Shown here: piece by piece, positions 6,592-14,537 of the stretch
How positions within the stretch are numbered: position 1 is the first letter of the stretch
Layout: each line of letters starts with the position of its first letter
Assembly (NCBI RefSeq): GCF_947489035.1
Contig: NZ_CANLCI010000021.1
Coordinates: forward strand, 1 to 64,000
Direction of reading: 5' to 3'
Length of the DNA: 64,000 nt
Origin: an uncultured Ferrimonas sp.
GTDB taxonomy: Bacteria; Pseudomonadota; Gammaproteobacteria; Enterobacterales; Shewanellaceae
Program-made: the position numbers and the translations under genes
The notes under the pieces: model-generated
What the model was told of the DNA's origin: nothing
What the model saw: only the letters and a program-made list of their open reading frames with translations
Databases searched by the model: none

Positions 6592-8064
6592 ATGCCCACC
6601 GCTACCGTCAGTCTGGCCATCATCGGCCAAGGGGTAATGGGGCAGAACCTTGCCCTTAATTTTGCCAGCCACGGCATCAACCTCAGCGTGTTCGATCTTA
6701 ACCCCAACCACGTTGAACACAGCGTCGCGCTAAGCCAATCACTGGATGGCACCATTCTCGGCGCCGACTCCCTTTGCGACCTATTAACCCAGTTGCCTCC
6801 TCCCCGAGCAATTGTGCTGTCTCTGCCTGCGGGCAACGCCATTGATGCCAGCTGCGATGCACTGCTCGAAGCCGGGCTCGATCGCGAGGACTTGGTGATC
6901 GACAGCGGTAACTGCCACTGGGATGACACCCTTGCCCGCCAGCAGCGTTACCAAGGCAAACTGCGATTTCTCGCCTCCGCCATTTCTGGCGGCGAAGTGG
7001 GCGCCCGCCACGGCCCATCGCTGATGATCAGCGGCAGCTTTTTAGCGTGGCAACAGATAGCGCCACTGTGGCACACCATTGCTGCCAAGGCGGATAACCG
7101 GAACGGCCAACCGCTGCCCACGGTTAGCGACAACCCCAATGCGGTTCCGTGTGCCGGTTACGTTGGCCCCGATGGCAGCGGCCATTTCGTTAAAACCATC
7201 CACAACGGCATCGAATACGCCCAAATGCAGTTGTGGGCCGAAGCCTACCAGCTGCTCAAGCAGCACGGCCAAATGAGCAACAACGCCATCGCCGCCCTCT
7301 TTAAACAGTGGCAGCTGGGGCCGCTGCAAAGCTATCTACTGGATTGCACCATCGCCGTGTTGGAGGCCATTGATGAGGTTACCGACACGCCGTTACTGCC
7401 GCTGATCGTCGATGCCGCCGGACAAAAAGGCACCGGCACCTGGACCGCCAAAGCCAGCCTAGCGCTGGGCGTCGCGGCGCCCAGTGTGCACAGCGCCGTG
7501 GCCGCACGGGCCATCAGCAGCCAAAAAGCCTTGCGCCAACAACTTTCACAGCAACTGGCCAGCAGCAGCCAAGCGGCTCTCTCCGCCGTTGAGCTGCAAG
7601 GGTTACACAGCGCACTGGAACAAGCGCTGCTGGGGGCCACGCTGATCAACTACGCCCAAGGGTTTGAGGTGATCGCCAGCCAAGCGCAGCAACAGCAGTG
7701 GCCACTGGATCTGGCGGCCATCGCTCAGCTGTGGCGGGCGGGCTGCATCATCCGCACCCCGTTACTGCAAACCATGGCGCAGGCGCTGGCCTGCGATCCC
7801 GACGCACACTTGCTGGAAGACCGCAAGATTCAACAGCGGCTGAACCCCACGTTGCCACTGTGGCGCCGTACCCTGCTAGCGGGAATAAGTGCGGGTGTGG
7901 CCCTGCCGGTGTTCAGCAGCGCGCTGGCCTACGTCGATGGCCTGCGCTGCGCCGACAGCCCGGCCAATTTGCTGCAAGGGATGCGCGATCACTTTGGTGG
8001 CCACCGTTTCCGCCGTTACGACGATCCCAGCGGGGCTCTGCATCACCACCCTTGGCCTCGTTAA
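6592..8064 (+). CDS. 6-phosphogluconate dehydrogenase-like protein, probable NAD-type
   Basis: A 490-residue homologue of decarboxylating 6-phosphogluconate dehydrogenase. It has the N-terminal Rossmann fold (IIGQGVMGQNLAL), ISGGEVGARHGPSLM, the catalytic block GSGHFVKTIHNGIEYAQMQ with K201, N205 and E208, the signature AAGQKGTGTW, and a C-terminal RDHFGGH that keeps the substrate-contacting Arg and His. The second-strand loop reads VFDLNP where NADP enzymes have FNRT. The Asp and missing Arg suggest NAD preference (inference). The start ATG at 6592 has AAGGAG; the frame is open back to 6511. It is the last gene of the NorR-controlled operon and has no zwf or pgl neighbour, so it may supply reducing power for NorW rather than serve the housekeeping pathway. 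Confidence 0.85.
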   Translation: MPTATVSLAIIGQGVMGQNLALNFASHGINLSVFDLNPNHVEHSVALSQSLDGTILGADSLCDLLTQLPPPRAIVLSLPAGNAIDASCDALLEAGLDREDLVIDSGNCHWDDTLARQQRYQGKLRFLASAISGGEVGARHGPSLMISGSFLAWQQIAPLWHTIAAKADNRNGQPLPTVSDNPNAVPCAGYVGPDGSGHFVKTIHNGIEYAQMQLWAEAYQLLKQHGQMSNNAIAALFKQWQLGPLQSYLLDCTIAVLEAIDEVTDTPLLPLIVDAAGQKGTGTWTAKASLALGVAAPSVHSAVAARAISSQKALRQQLSQQLASSSQAALSAVELQGLHSALEQALLGATLINYAQGFEVIASQAQQQQWPLDLAAIAQLWRAGCIIRTPLLQTMAQALACDPDAHLLEDRKIQQRLNPTLPLWRRTLLAGISAGVALPVFSSALAYVDGLRCADSPANLLQGMRDHFGGHRFRRYDDPSGALHHHPWPR

Positions 8065-8079
8065 TGCCCCGCTCTCCAT

Positions 8080-8104
8080 CGCCATCAGCCTTGATGGCGT
8101 TTTT
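8080..8104 (+). terminator. Terminator of norV operon
   Basis: The stem CGCCATCA / TGATGGCG with loop GCCT is followed by T5. It lies 15 bp after the 6PGDH-like stop and marks the end of the five-gene operon. Confidence 0.85.
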
Positions 8105-8230
8105 GTGCTTGAATCAAGATCAAAAGCGGCAAATAACACTAACGCTGTAAGACGGTTATCGTTAGACTAGCGGCCGCGCAATCAGCGCCTCCCTTACAAC
8201 GAATCTTTGCTATTGAACCAAGGAATCCAC

Positions 8231-9079
8231 ATGCGTCCGTTTATCTGCTCACTGCTTCTGCTGCTGAGCCCGTTGGCTATGGCCGACACCTTCACTTTTA
8301 CCGCCATTCCGGATCAAGATGAAAGCAACCTGCGCAGCCGTTTCGACCAAGTGGCCGAATACCTGTCGGCGGAATTGGGCGTTGAAGTAAAATACGTTCC
8401 GGTTAAGTCTTACGCTGCGGCCATCACCGCCTTTCGTAACGACCAAGTGCAGCTGGCGTGGTTCGGCGGCTTGTCTGGTGTGCAAGCGCGCCAACGCGTA
8501 AAGGGCTCCATTGCCATCGCCCAAGGCTACGAAGATCAGTTCTTCAAAAGCTACTTTATTGCCCACAGCAGCACCGGCTTAACTGCCGCTGAAGTGTTGC
8601 CAGAGCAACTGCAAGGGATGACCTTTACCTTCGGCTCTAAAGGCTCGACCTCCGGTCGTTTAATGCCAGAATTCTACCTGCGCGAACAGTTTGGCCAAGC
8701 GCCAAACAAGGTGTTTGATAAAGTCGGCTTCAGTGGCGATCACAACCGCACCATCGAACTGGTGCAAGCGGGCAGCTACCAAGTGGGCGCACTGAACTAC
8801 AAAGTGTGGGAACGGGCATTAAGCGAAGGCAAAGTCGACACCAGCAAAGTCAACGTGATCTGGACCACCCCAGAATACACCGATTACCAATGGACCATTC
8901 GCGGCGACGCCGATGCCCGTTTCGGTGCCGGTTTCAGCGCCAAGGTGCAACAAGCCCTGCTGAACATCGACCAACCCAAACTGCTGAACGCCTTCCCCCG
9001 CAGCAAGTTTGTTGAAGCCAGCAACGACGATTACCAAGCGATCAAAGCCACCGCGCAAAAGATCGGCCTGATCGACTGA
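8231..9079 (+). CDS. PhnD-like periplasmic substrate-binding protein (putative selenate class)
   Basis: A 282-residue secreted protein with a clear Sec signal peptide (MRPFICSLLLLLSPLAMA, cleavage before ADT or DT). The mature part begins FTFTAIPDQDESNLRSRFD and contains VPVKSYAAAITAF, LAWFGGLSGVQAR and FGSKGSTSGRLMPEFYL. These are features of the PhnD/SsuA-like binding proteins, specifically the branch annotated as putative selenate ABC transporter binding proteins. The substrate is not experimentally settled in that branch and could be another oxyanion or phosphonate. ATG 8231 was chosen because AAGGAA precedes it and it gives a proper signal peptide; the frame is open from 8207. It is the first of three genes encoding a complete importer. 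Confidence 0.82.
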   Translation: MRPFICSLLLLLSPLAMADTFTFTAIPDQDESNLRSRFDQVAEYLSAELGVEVKYVPVKSYAAAITAFRNDQVQLAWFGGLSGVQARQRVKGSIAIAQGYEDQFFKSYFIAHSSTGLTAAEVLPEQLQGMTFTFGSKGSTSGRLMPEFYLREQFGQAPNKVFDKVGFSGDHNRTIELVQAGSYQVGALNYKVWERALSEGKVDTSKVNVIWTTPEYTDYQWTIRGDADARFGAGFSAKVQQALLNIDQPKLLNAFPRSKFVEASNDDYQAIKATAQKIGLID

Positions 9080-9085
9080 TTTACC

Positions 9086-9775
9086 ATGCCAACTCAAACC
9101 GCTCTGGCGCTCAACAACCTCACCGTTGAGCGCAACCACAAAGCGATTTTGGCGCAGATCAGCCTAACCATCGCCACCGGTGAAACGGTGGCTTTGGTTG
9201 GGGAAAGTGGCGCGGGCAAGTCCACCTTGCTGGCGCAGCTGCGTCATTACCACCCCGATCACGTGGCTTGGTGCCCTCAGGCGCCCGCCTTAGTGCCCAT
9301 GCTTAGCCTGTACCACAACGTCTACATGGGGCAGCTGCATCAACGCAGCGCTTGGCGCAACCTGCGTAATCTGTTCAAACCCCATCGCGCCGATCAACAG
9401 GCGATCACCGAACTGGCCACCATGCTGGAGCTGTTAAACGGCGATCCGGCGCGGCTGCATCAATCCGCCGAACGTTTTTCCGGTGGTGAACAACAGCGGA
9501 TCGGCATCGCCCGCGCCCTGTACCAACGCCGCCCCATCTTCCTTGGCGACGAACCGGTTTCTGCCATCGACGAACTGCACGCCCAAACCGTTATCGCGCA
9601 GATCAAAGCCGCCCACGACACCGTGGTGCTGGCGCTGCACGATGTGGAGCTTGCCCTGCACAGCTGCGATCGCATCATTGGCATGCAGCAAGGGCGCATC
9701 GTGCTGGATGCCCCAAGCGCTGACTTAACCCCTGCCGATCTGCTTAAGCTCTACCCCAGCGGCCGCCCGCAATGA
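9086..9775 (+). CDS. ABC transporter ATP-binding protein (PhnC-like)
   Basis: A 229-residue ATPase with Walker A GESGAGKSTL, signature SGGEQQRIGIARAL, Walker B IFLGDEP and the switch histidine in ALHDVELAL. It belongs with the binding protein upstream (6 bp gap) and the permease downstream (4-bp ATGA overlap). The three genes together form one importer, with this subunit on the cytoplasmic face. It is slightly shorter than typical PhnC proteins. Confidence 0.92.
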   Translation: MPTQTALALNNLTVERNHKAILAQISLTIATGETVALVGESGAGKSTLLAQLRHYHPDHVAWCPQAPALVPMLSLYHNVYMGQLHQRSAWRNLRNLFKPHRADQQAITELATMLELLNGDPARLHQSAERFSGGEQQRIGIARALYQRRPIFLGDEPVSAIDELHAQTVIAQIKAAHDTVVLALHDVELALHSCDRIIGMQQGRIVLDAPSADLTPADLLKLYPSGRPQ

Positions 9776-11292
9776 ACCGTGCCCAACGCTTTCGTCACAT
9801 CAGCGCCCTGATCGCGCTAACGGCGCTGCTGTGCATTCCCATCGCCGATTTAGCGATGGTGCAGCTGTCGCCGTGGCAAATTCTGCAACGGATCATCGAT
9901 GGCGCCTTGCGGCCGGATTTCAGCGCCACCGAACAGCTGTGGCAAGCGATTGGCCACACCATCGCCTTTGCCCTGCAAGGGATCGGCTTAGCCGCCATTA
10001 CCGGTTTCAGCGCGGCGCTGTTTTATCGCCACCGCAGTGTGCGTCTTATCGCCGCCGCACTGCGCAGCGTGCACGAGCTGTTCTGGGCGCTGCTGTTTCT
10101 GCAAGTGTTTGGCTTATCGTCGCTGACCGCCGTACTGGCATTGTGGATCCCATACAGCGGCATTTTTACCAAGGTGTTTGGCGAGATCTTAGAAGAGATC
10201 GATCCCGCACCGATGCACGCCCTGCCACACACCCGCAGCACCGATGCTGGGGGCAGTTTCAGTCAGCGTCTGTATGCCCAGCTGCCCCAAGCGTGGCCAC
10301 ACATCGTCAGCTACGGCCGCTACCGCTTTGAATGCGGCATGCGCAGCTCGATTGTGCTCGGCTTTGTGGGCTTACCCACCTTAGGCTTTCACCTAGAAAG
10401 CGCCTTTCGCCAAGGCAACTACAGCGAAGCCGCCGCCCTGCTGTATCTGTTTTATGGCCTGATCGCCACCATGCGCTGGTGGCTGCGTTCGGCGCTGATC
10501 CCACTGTATCTGCTGATCGCCTTTATCGCCTTACCGCCGGTTGCCAGCGTGGATTGGGCGCTGGTGTGGGAGTTTCTCAGCTACGACTTGGTGCCCGCGC
10601 CACTGCGACACGATCCCCTTAGCTGGGCGCTCGTCAGCGAACGCCTGTGGCCGTGGCTACAGATGCTGTGGGCCGAAATGATCCTGCCTGGCACCATCGA
10701 TACCTTAGTGCTCAGCCAGCTGTCGCTGCTGCTGACCGCCCTGCTGGCGCTGCTGTGGTTTCCGCTGCGTAACAAGGTGCTGTTGAACCGCCCTGGTCGT
10801 GCTGTCGGCAATCTGTGGTTGGTGATCAGCCGCTCTACCCCTGAATTTGTGCTGGCCTTTGTTGGCTTGCTGCTACTGGGGCCAAGTTTATTGCCTGCGG
10901 TGTTGGCATTGGGGCTGCACAACGGCGCCATCATTGCTCACCTGTGTGGTGGCTACAGCAACGAACTGAAACTGCGCTTAGACGATGTGCCGCAGCCACT
11001 GGGGCGGATCAGTTTCTACTGCTACCAGCTGCTGCCACGGGTGTACCCGCAGTTCATTACCTGGCTGCTGTATCGGTGGGAGATCATCCAGCGAGAAACC
11101 GCCATCTTAGGGGTACTGGGGATCACCACCTTAGGCTTCTACGTCGATTCCGCCTTTGAAGAGCTGCGTTTTGACCGAGCCTTGGTGCTGATTATCGCAG
11201 CCGCGCTGCTGAACCTGCTGGTCGATGCGGTTGCGCGGGCGCTGCGCCACCGGCTTAAACCGCCAGCGCAATTGGCCGGCCGCGACGCCTAG
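9772..11292 (+). CDS. Fused double permease of PhnE type
   Basis: A 506-residue inner-membrane protein with two consecutive binding-protein-dependent transport domains. The first (about 10-250) carries a cytoplasmic coupling region around QLPQAWPHIVSYGRYRFECGM and ends LGFVGLPTLGFHLESAF. The second (about 295-490) repeats the pattern with QLLPRVYPQFITWLLYRWE and LGVLGITTLGFYVDSAF. Two PhnE-like halves in one chain are typical of the putative selenate importer class and replace a homodimer. Its start overlaps the ATPase stop (ATGA). Many hydrophobic segments flank both coupling regions. Confidence 0.88.
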   Translation: MNRAQRFRHISALIALTALLCIPIADLAMVQLSPWQILQRIIDGALRPDFSATEQLWQAIGHTIAFALQGIGLAAITGFSAALFYRHRSVRLIAAALRSVHELFWALLFLQVFGLSSLTAVLALWIPYSGIFTKVFGEILEEIDPAPMHALPHTRSTDAGGSFSQRLYAQLPQAWPHIVSYGRYRFECGMRSSIVLGFVGLPTLGFHLESAFRQGNYSEAAALLYLFYGLIATMRWWLRSALIPLYLLIAFIALPPVASVDWALVWEFLSYDLVPAPLRHDPLSWALVSERLWPWLQMLWAEMILPGTIDTLVLSQLSLLLTALLALLWFPLRNKVLLNRPGRAVGNLWLVISRSTPEFVLAFVGLLLLGPSLLPAVLALGLHNGAIIAHLCGGYSNELKLRLDDVPQPLGRISFYCYQLLPRVYPQFITWLLYRWEIIQRETAILGVLGITTLGFYVDSAFEELRFDRALVLIIAAALLNLLVDAVARALRHRLKPPAQLAGRDA

Positions 11293-11315
11293 CCCTAACG
11301 TTGGCCACCACGAAT

Positions 11316-11347
11316 GCGGCTGAGCAGGCTTCCTGCCGCTCAGCCGC
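11316..11347 (+). terminator. Strong hairpin after ABC operon
   Basis: The perfect 10-bp stem GCGGCTGAGC / GCTCAGCCGC lies 24 bp after the permease stop. No T-run follows directly, so it could be a transcript-stabilising hairpin or a rho-assisted end rather than a classical terminator. The remaining 140 bp up to the response-regulator gene also hold a short CGTTTC/GAAACG inverted repeat; nothing else is evident. Confidence 0.5.
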
Positions 11348-11487
11348 GCTCAACCCCATCAAACAGGGCGTCTTTTTTGTCTCAGTCGATGTTTTTCATC
11401 ACGATTTCACGCCACACTGTCACCATTGATTCAATTTGACGTTTCTTTCACAGCGAAACGGCGAAGCTATGGCGACCTAACCTCACG

Positions 11488-12180
11488 ATGACTGCCCCAA
11501 TGATTAAAAAAATGCTGCTGGTTGAAGACAACCGCGATGTCGCTGGCATCATCTTCGATCACTTTGAATGCCAAGGGGTTGAAATTGACTACGCCGACAA
11601 CGGCGAATTGGGGCTGAAACTGGCACTGGAACACGATTTCGATGTGATTGTGCTGGATCTGATGATGCCCCGCATGGATGGCCTTACCGTCTGTCGCCAC
11701 CTGCGTGAGCAAGGCTGCGCCACCCCGGTACTGATGCTAACCGCCTTGTCGGATCAACAAGACACCCTAACGGGCTACAATTGCGGCGCCGATGATTACC
11801 TCAGCAAGCCGTTTGATCTGTCGATATTGCAAGCTCACCTCACCGCGCTCACCCGCCGTTACCGCGGCAATGTGTCCAGCAATGTGGTGGTGGTTGGCGA
11901 TCTGAAGATTGAACCGGGCAGCCACAGCGCCAGCCGAGCGGGCGTGCCATTGGCGCTCACCCCAACCACCTTTAAAATTTTGCTCAAGTTGGCGCGCAGC
12001 GCCCCCGAAATGGTCACCCGAGATGCCCTGTGCCAACACCTATGGCCAGACAGCGAGCCCAACAACGAAGCCCTGCGTAGCCACATCTACCAGCTTCGCA
12101 ACCAGCTAGACCGACCGTTTGAAAGCGCGATGCTGCACACCATTCCGAAAATCGGTTTCCAGTTGAGCAGCGGCGCATGA
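11488..12180 (+). CDS. OmpR/PhoB-family response regulator
   Basis: A 230-residue DNA-binding regulator. The receiver domain (about 6-120) contains the acidic pair E13-D14, phospho-acceptor D57 in VLDLMMP, the Thr of MLTA and the Lys of SKPF. The C-terminal winged helix (about 135-228) shows the family pattern LTPTTFKILLKL, LCQHLWPDS and LRSHIYQLRNQLD, followed by TIPKIGFQL. It pairs with the histidine kinase whose ATG overlaps its stop. The ATG at 11500 (MIKK) is an equally possible start because neither has an obvious Shine-Dalgarno. The stimulus is unknown. Confidence 0.92.
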   Translation: MTAPMIKKMLLVEDNRDVAGIIFDHFECQGVEIDYADNGELGLKLALEHDFDVIVLDLMMPRMDGLTVCRHLREQGCATPVLMLTALSDQQDTLTGYNCGADDYLSKPFDLSILQAHLTALTRRYRGNVSSNVVVVGDLKIEPGSHSASRAGVPLALTPTTFKILLKLARSAPEMVTRDALCQHLWPDSEPNNEALRSHIYQLRNQLDRPFESAMLHTIPKIGFQLSSGA

Positions 12181-13418
12181 GCCATCGTTCCGCTCGCTCT
12201 TTAGTCACCCGTTTGGCGCTGGCGTTTACGTCGTTTGCGCTGGTGCTGGCGTTGCTGTTGTCGTTTTTAGTGCGGGAAACCGTGTTGTGGGCCGAAGACT
12301 CCGTTGCCCTGCGCCACCTAGAAGCCAACCGTGAATACGCCATCGCCCAGTACATGACAGGCGCGCAAGGGCCGTTGCAGATGGACAGCATCACCACCGC
12401 GTACGATAACCCCACCGATCTGCCCGATTTTGTGCCCAACCGTTATCGCCGTGGCCACGTATTGGAAGAGATCGAGCTCGCAAGCGGCGAATATTTCTAT
12501 CTGGCATCGGAGTTTGTCCGCCAAGGTCAACGTCACCCGATATTCCTGCTAAGCAGTGCCGACCGAGTGGAGCTCAGAGAAGTGGAAGGCAACTACGCTA
12601 ACCTTTTCGTTTTGCTGGTGATCAGTTTACTTATGCTGGTGTTAGGGCTAAGCCTGTTGATCACCTTCCGCCGCTTGATCCAGCCAATGGATCTGATCAA
12701 TCAGCAGCTGCGTACCTACAAAGGCGATCCGGACATTGAATTTGATCTGCCCAGTAACGCCACTTCGGAGTTTCAAGGCTTGGTTCAGCAACTGAACCTT
12801 TACCGTACCGAAACCCAGCTGTTACTGAAGCGAGAACAAGCGTTTGCCCGCTACACCAGCCATGAGTTGCGTACCCCGTTAACCATCATTAAAGGCGCCA
12901 ATAGCTTGCTCAGCGCCAACAGCGAAGCCAAATTTCAACAGCGACAGCAAGCGCGGATCGGCAACGCCGCGAATCAGATGGAGGAAACCGTTGAGGCACT
13001 GCTGAGTTTGGTGCGTAACGAGCGTCACCACCACGAAGAGCCTTTGCGCCGCATTGAACAGGATGAGATTGAACTGCTGATCGACAACAACAAGCCGCCG
13101 GCGTTGGGCAACCCAATCACGGTGTCGTTGCAAGTGGATGGCAACCCGTCCATTCGCGCCAGCCAACCGCTGCTGGCGATGGTGTTTGGCAACCTGCTGC
13201 GTAACGCCATTGGCGCCAGCATCAATGGCAACATTCAGGTGCACATGACCGAGTCGTTGCTGTACATCGACGATGATGGCAGTGGTTTGGGCGAGAAAAG
13301 CAAAGATGGCCACGGCCTTGGCTTGATGATCGTCACCGACGTGTGTGAACGCTACGCTTGGCAGTTCAGCTTGGTCGATCTGCCCCAAGGTGGTTGTCGC
13401 GCCCAGATTGTGTTTTAA
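12177..13418 (+). CDS. Sensor histidine kinase, partner of upstream regulator
   Basis: A 413-residue inner-membrane kinase. Transmembrane helices at about 12-32 and 143-163 enclose a periplasmic sensor region of some 110 residues. A HAMP-like segment follows, then the H-box with phospho-acceptor H229 in YTSHELRTPL. The ATPase domain has an N-box (GNLLRNAIGAS), DDDGSGLG and GHGLGLMIV. The ATGA overlap with the response regulator shows co-translation. The periplasmic domain is not recognisable, so no signal can be assigned. Confidence 0.92.
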   Translation: MSHRSARSLVTRLALAFTSFALVLALLLSFLVRETVLWAEDSVALRHLEANREYAIAQYMTGAQGPLQMDSITTAYDNPTDLPDFVPNRYRRGHVLEEIELASGEYFYLASEFVRQGQRHPIFLLSSADRVELREVEGNYANLFVLLVISLLMLVLGLSLLITFRRLIQPMDLINQQLRTYKGDPDIEFDLPSNATSEFQGLVQQLNLYRTETQLLLKREQAFARYTSHELRTPLTIIKGANSLLSANSEAKFQQRQQARIGNAANQMEETVEALLSLVRNERHHHEEPLRRIEQDEIELLIDNNKPPALGNPITVSLQVDGNPSIRASQPLLAMVFGNLLRNAIGASINGNIQVHMTESLLYIDDDGSGLGEKSKDGHGLGLMIVTDVCERYAWQFSLVDLPQGGCRAQIVF

Positions 13419-13445
13419 GCGGCCAGCATCGCCGCTTGCCCGTTA

Positions 13446-13472
13446 ACGCCCGCCTTTATCGCGGGCGTTTTT
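13446..13472 (+). terminator. Terminator of the two-component operon
   Basis: The stem ACGCCCGC / GCGGGCGT with loop CTTTATC is followed by T5, 27 bp after the kinase stop. Confidence 0.9.
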
Positions 13473-13813
13473 ATGTTTGTTACGCTCGACACCGGCTTAG
13501 CCGTAATGGGTTGGCCAGTGCCGCGGCGCCGGTATTAACCGCCACCATAGCGGCTGTCGCCACCGAGCGTTAGCTGCCCTAACAGCCATGGCCTTGTGCT
13601 TCGGCCACCCGATGTTAAGCGGGTGGTGCGCTCGCAAGATCCGTGGCCGTATCAACCAAGTCCAAGGCCTTTTCTCGATCCCTTTTACTGTGTAAAAAAC
13701 AGATTTATGGCTGCCCACTGCCGCGATTAAAAGAGTATTCAAGGTAAAGTGCAGTGCTTATAATTAATTAAACTTCTTATTTTAAATAACACGCAGCGAG
13801 GCCCAGTTAATCT
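13473..13813. other. Intergenic stretch before tpm
   Basis: About 340 bp without a supportable gene. The only signal is a TATAAT at 13759-13764 (preceded by TGC), 50 bp upstream of the tpm ATG. It may be the -10 box of tpm, though no convincing -35 is seen. The rest shows no repeats or hairpins that I can support. Confidence 0.4.
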
Positions 13814-14458
13814 ATGGAAGCGAGTTTCTGGCACCAGAAATGGCAGAATAACGACATCGGTTTTCACCAAGCCGACTACAACACTCAACTGCTGGCTTAC
13901 TTTCATCAGCTTAAGCTGGGGCAAGGAGCACGGGTATTGGTGCCGCTGTGTGGCAAAAGCCGCGATCTCGGTTACTTGCTTGAAACAGGCTATCACGTGG
14001 TGGGGATCGAGCTAAGCGAACTGGCCGTCGTGCAGCTATTTGAACAGCTGGGGCTCACCCCAACCGTGGACAAACAGCCCGCCGGCGATCGCTACCATTG
14101 TCAGCAGTTAGAAGTGTGGGTAGCCGACATCTTCGCGTTAACGCCAGCGCTGCTTGGCCACATTGATGGGGTGTACGATCGTGCCGCGCTGATTGCCCTG
14201 CCACCCGAGCTCCGTGGCCGCTACGCCACTCAGCTGCTTAATCTCAGCGCCGCTGCACCGCAACTGCTGCTGACGGTGGATTATGAGCAAAGCCTGCTTG
14301 CGGGGCCACCGTTTGCCGTGCCACTCAACCAAGTAAACCACTACTACGATGAGCACTATAAAATCGTTCAGTTGCCGCCAGAGCCGATCGAAGGCGGTTT
14401 GAAAGGCAAGGTGGAAGCCTGCAACCACGCATACCTACTGCAGCGCGCTACTGCATAA
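13814..14458 (+). CDS. tpm: Thiopurine S-methyltransferase
   Basis: A 214-residue SAM-dependent methyltransferase. Features of bacterial TPMT are present in order: the N-terminal FWHQKWQNNDIGFHQ, RVLVPLCGKSRDLGYLLETGYHVVGIELSELAV (SAM-binding site), WVADIFALTP, GVYDRAALIALPPELR, and PFAVPLNQVNHYY. Bacterial family members methylate thiopurines and also selenium or tellurium oxyanion-derived species. That last point is of interest because a putative selenate importer lies 2.5 kb upstream, but linkage of function is only a guess. The gene stands alone with its own terminator. Confidence 0.95.
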   Translation: MEASFWHQKWQNNDIGFHQADYNTQLLAYFHQLKLGQGARVLVPLCGKSRDLGYLLETGYHVVGIELSELAVVQLFEQLGLTPTVDKQPAGDRYHCQQLEVWVADIFALTPALLGHIDGVYDRAALIALPPELRGRYATQLLNLSAAAPQLLLTVDYEQSLLAGPPFAVPLNQVNHYYDEHYKIVQLPPEPIEGGLKGKVEACNHAYLLQRATA

Positions 14459-14494
14459 AAAGCGGTTAAAGCGACGCACAATGACACCGCCACA

Positions 14495-14527
14495 ACAAAG
14501 GGCATCGACACCGTCGCTGCCCTTTGT
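14495..14527. terminator. Shared terminator between tpm and the FUSC gene
   Basis: The stem ACAAAGGGCA / TGCCCTTTGT encloses a smaller CGAC/GTCG hairpin. It lies between convergent genes and could act in both directions. T-runs on either side are short. Confidence 0.65.
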
Positions 14528-14537
14528 TTATCGCCGC

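Noticed and set aside
13497-13742. 81-codon minus-strand frame between the kinase and tpm genes
   Set aside because: Starts with poor context, composition unlike neighbouring proteins and no motif; treated as non-coding.
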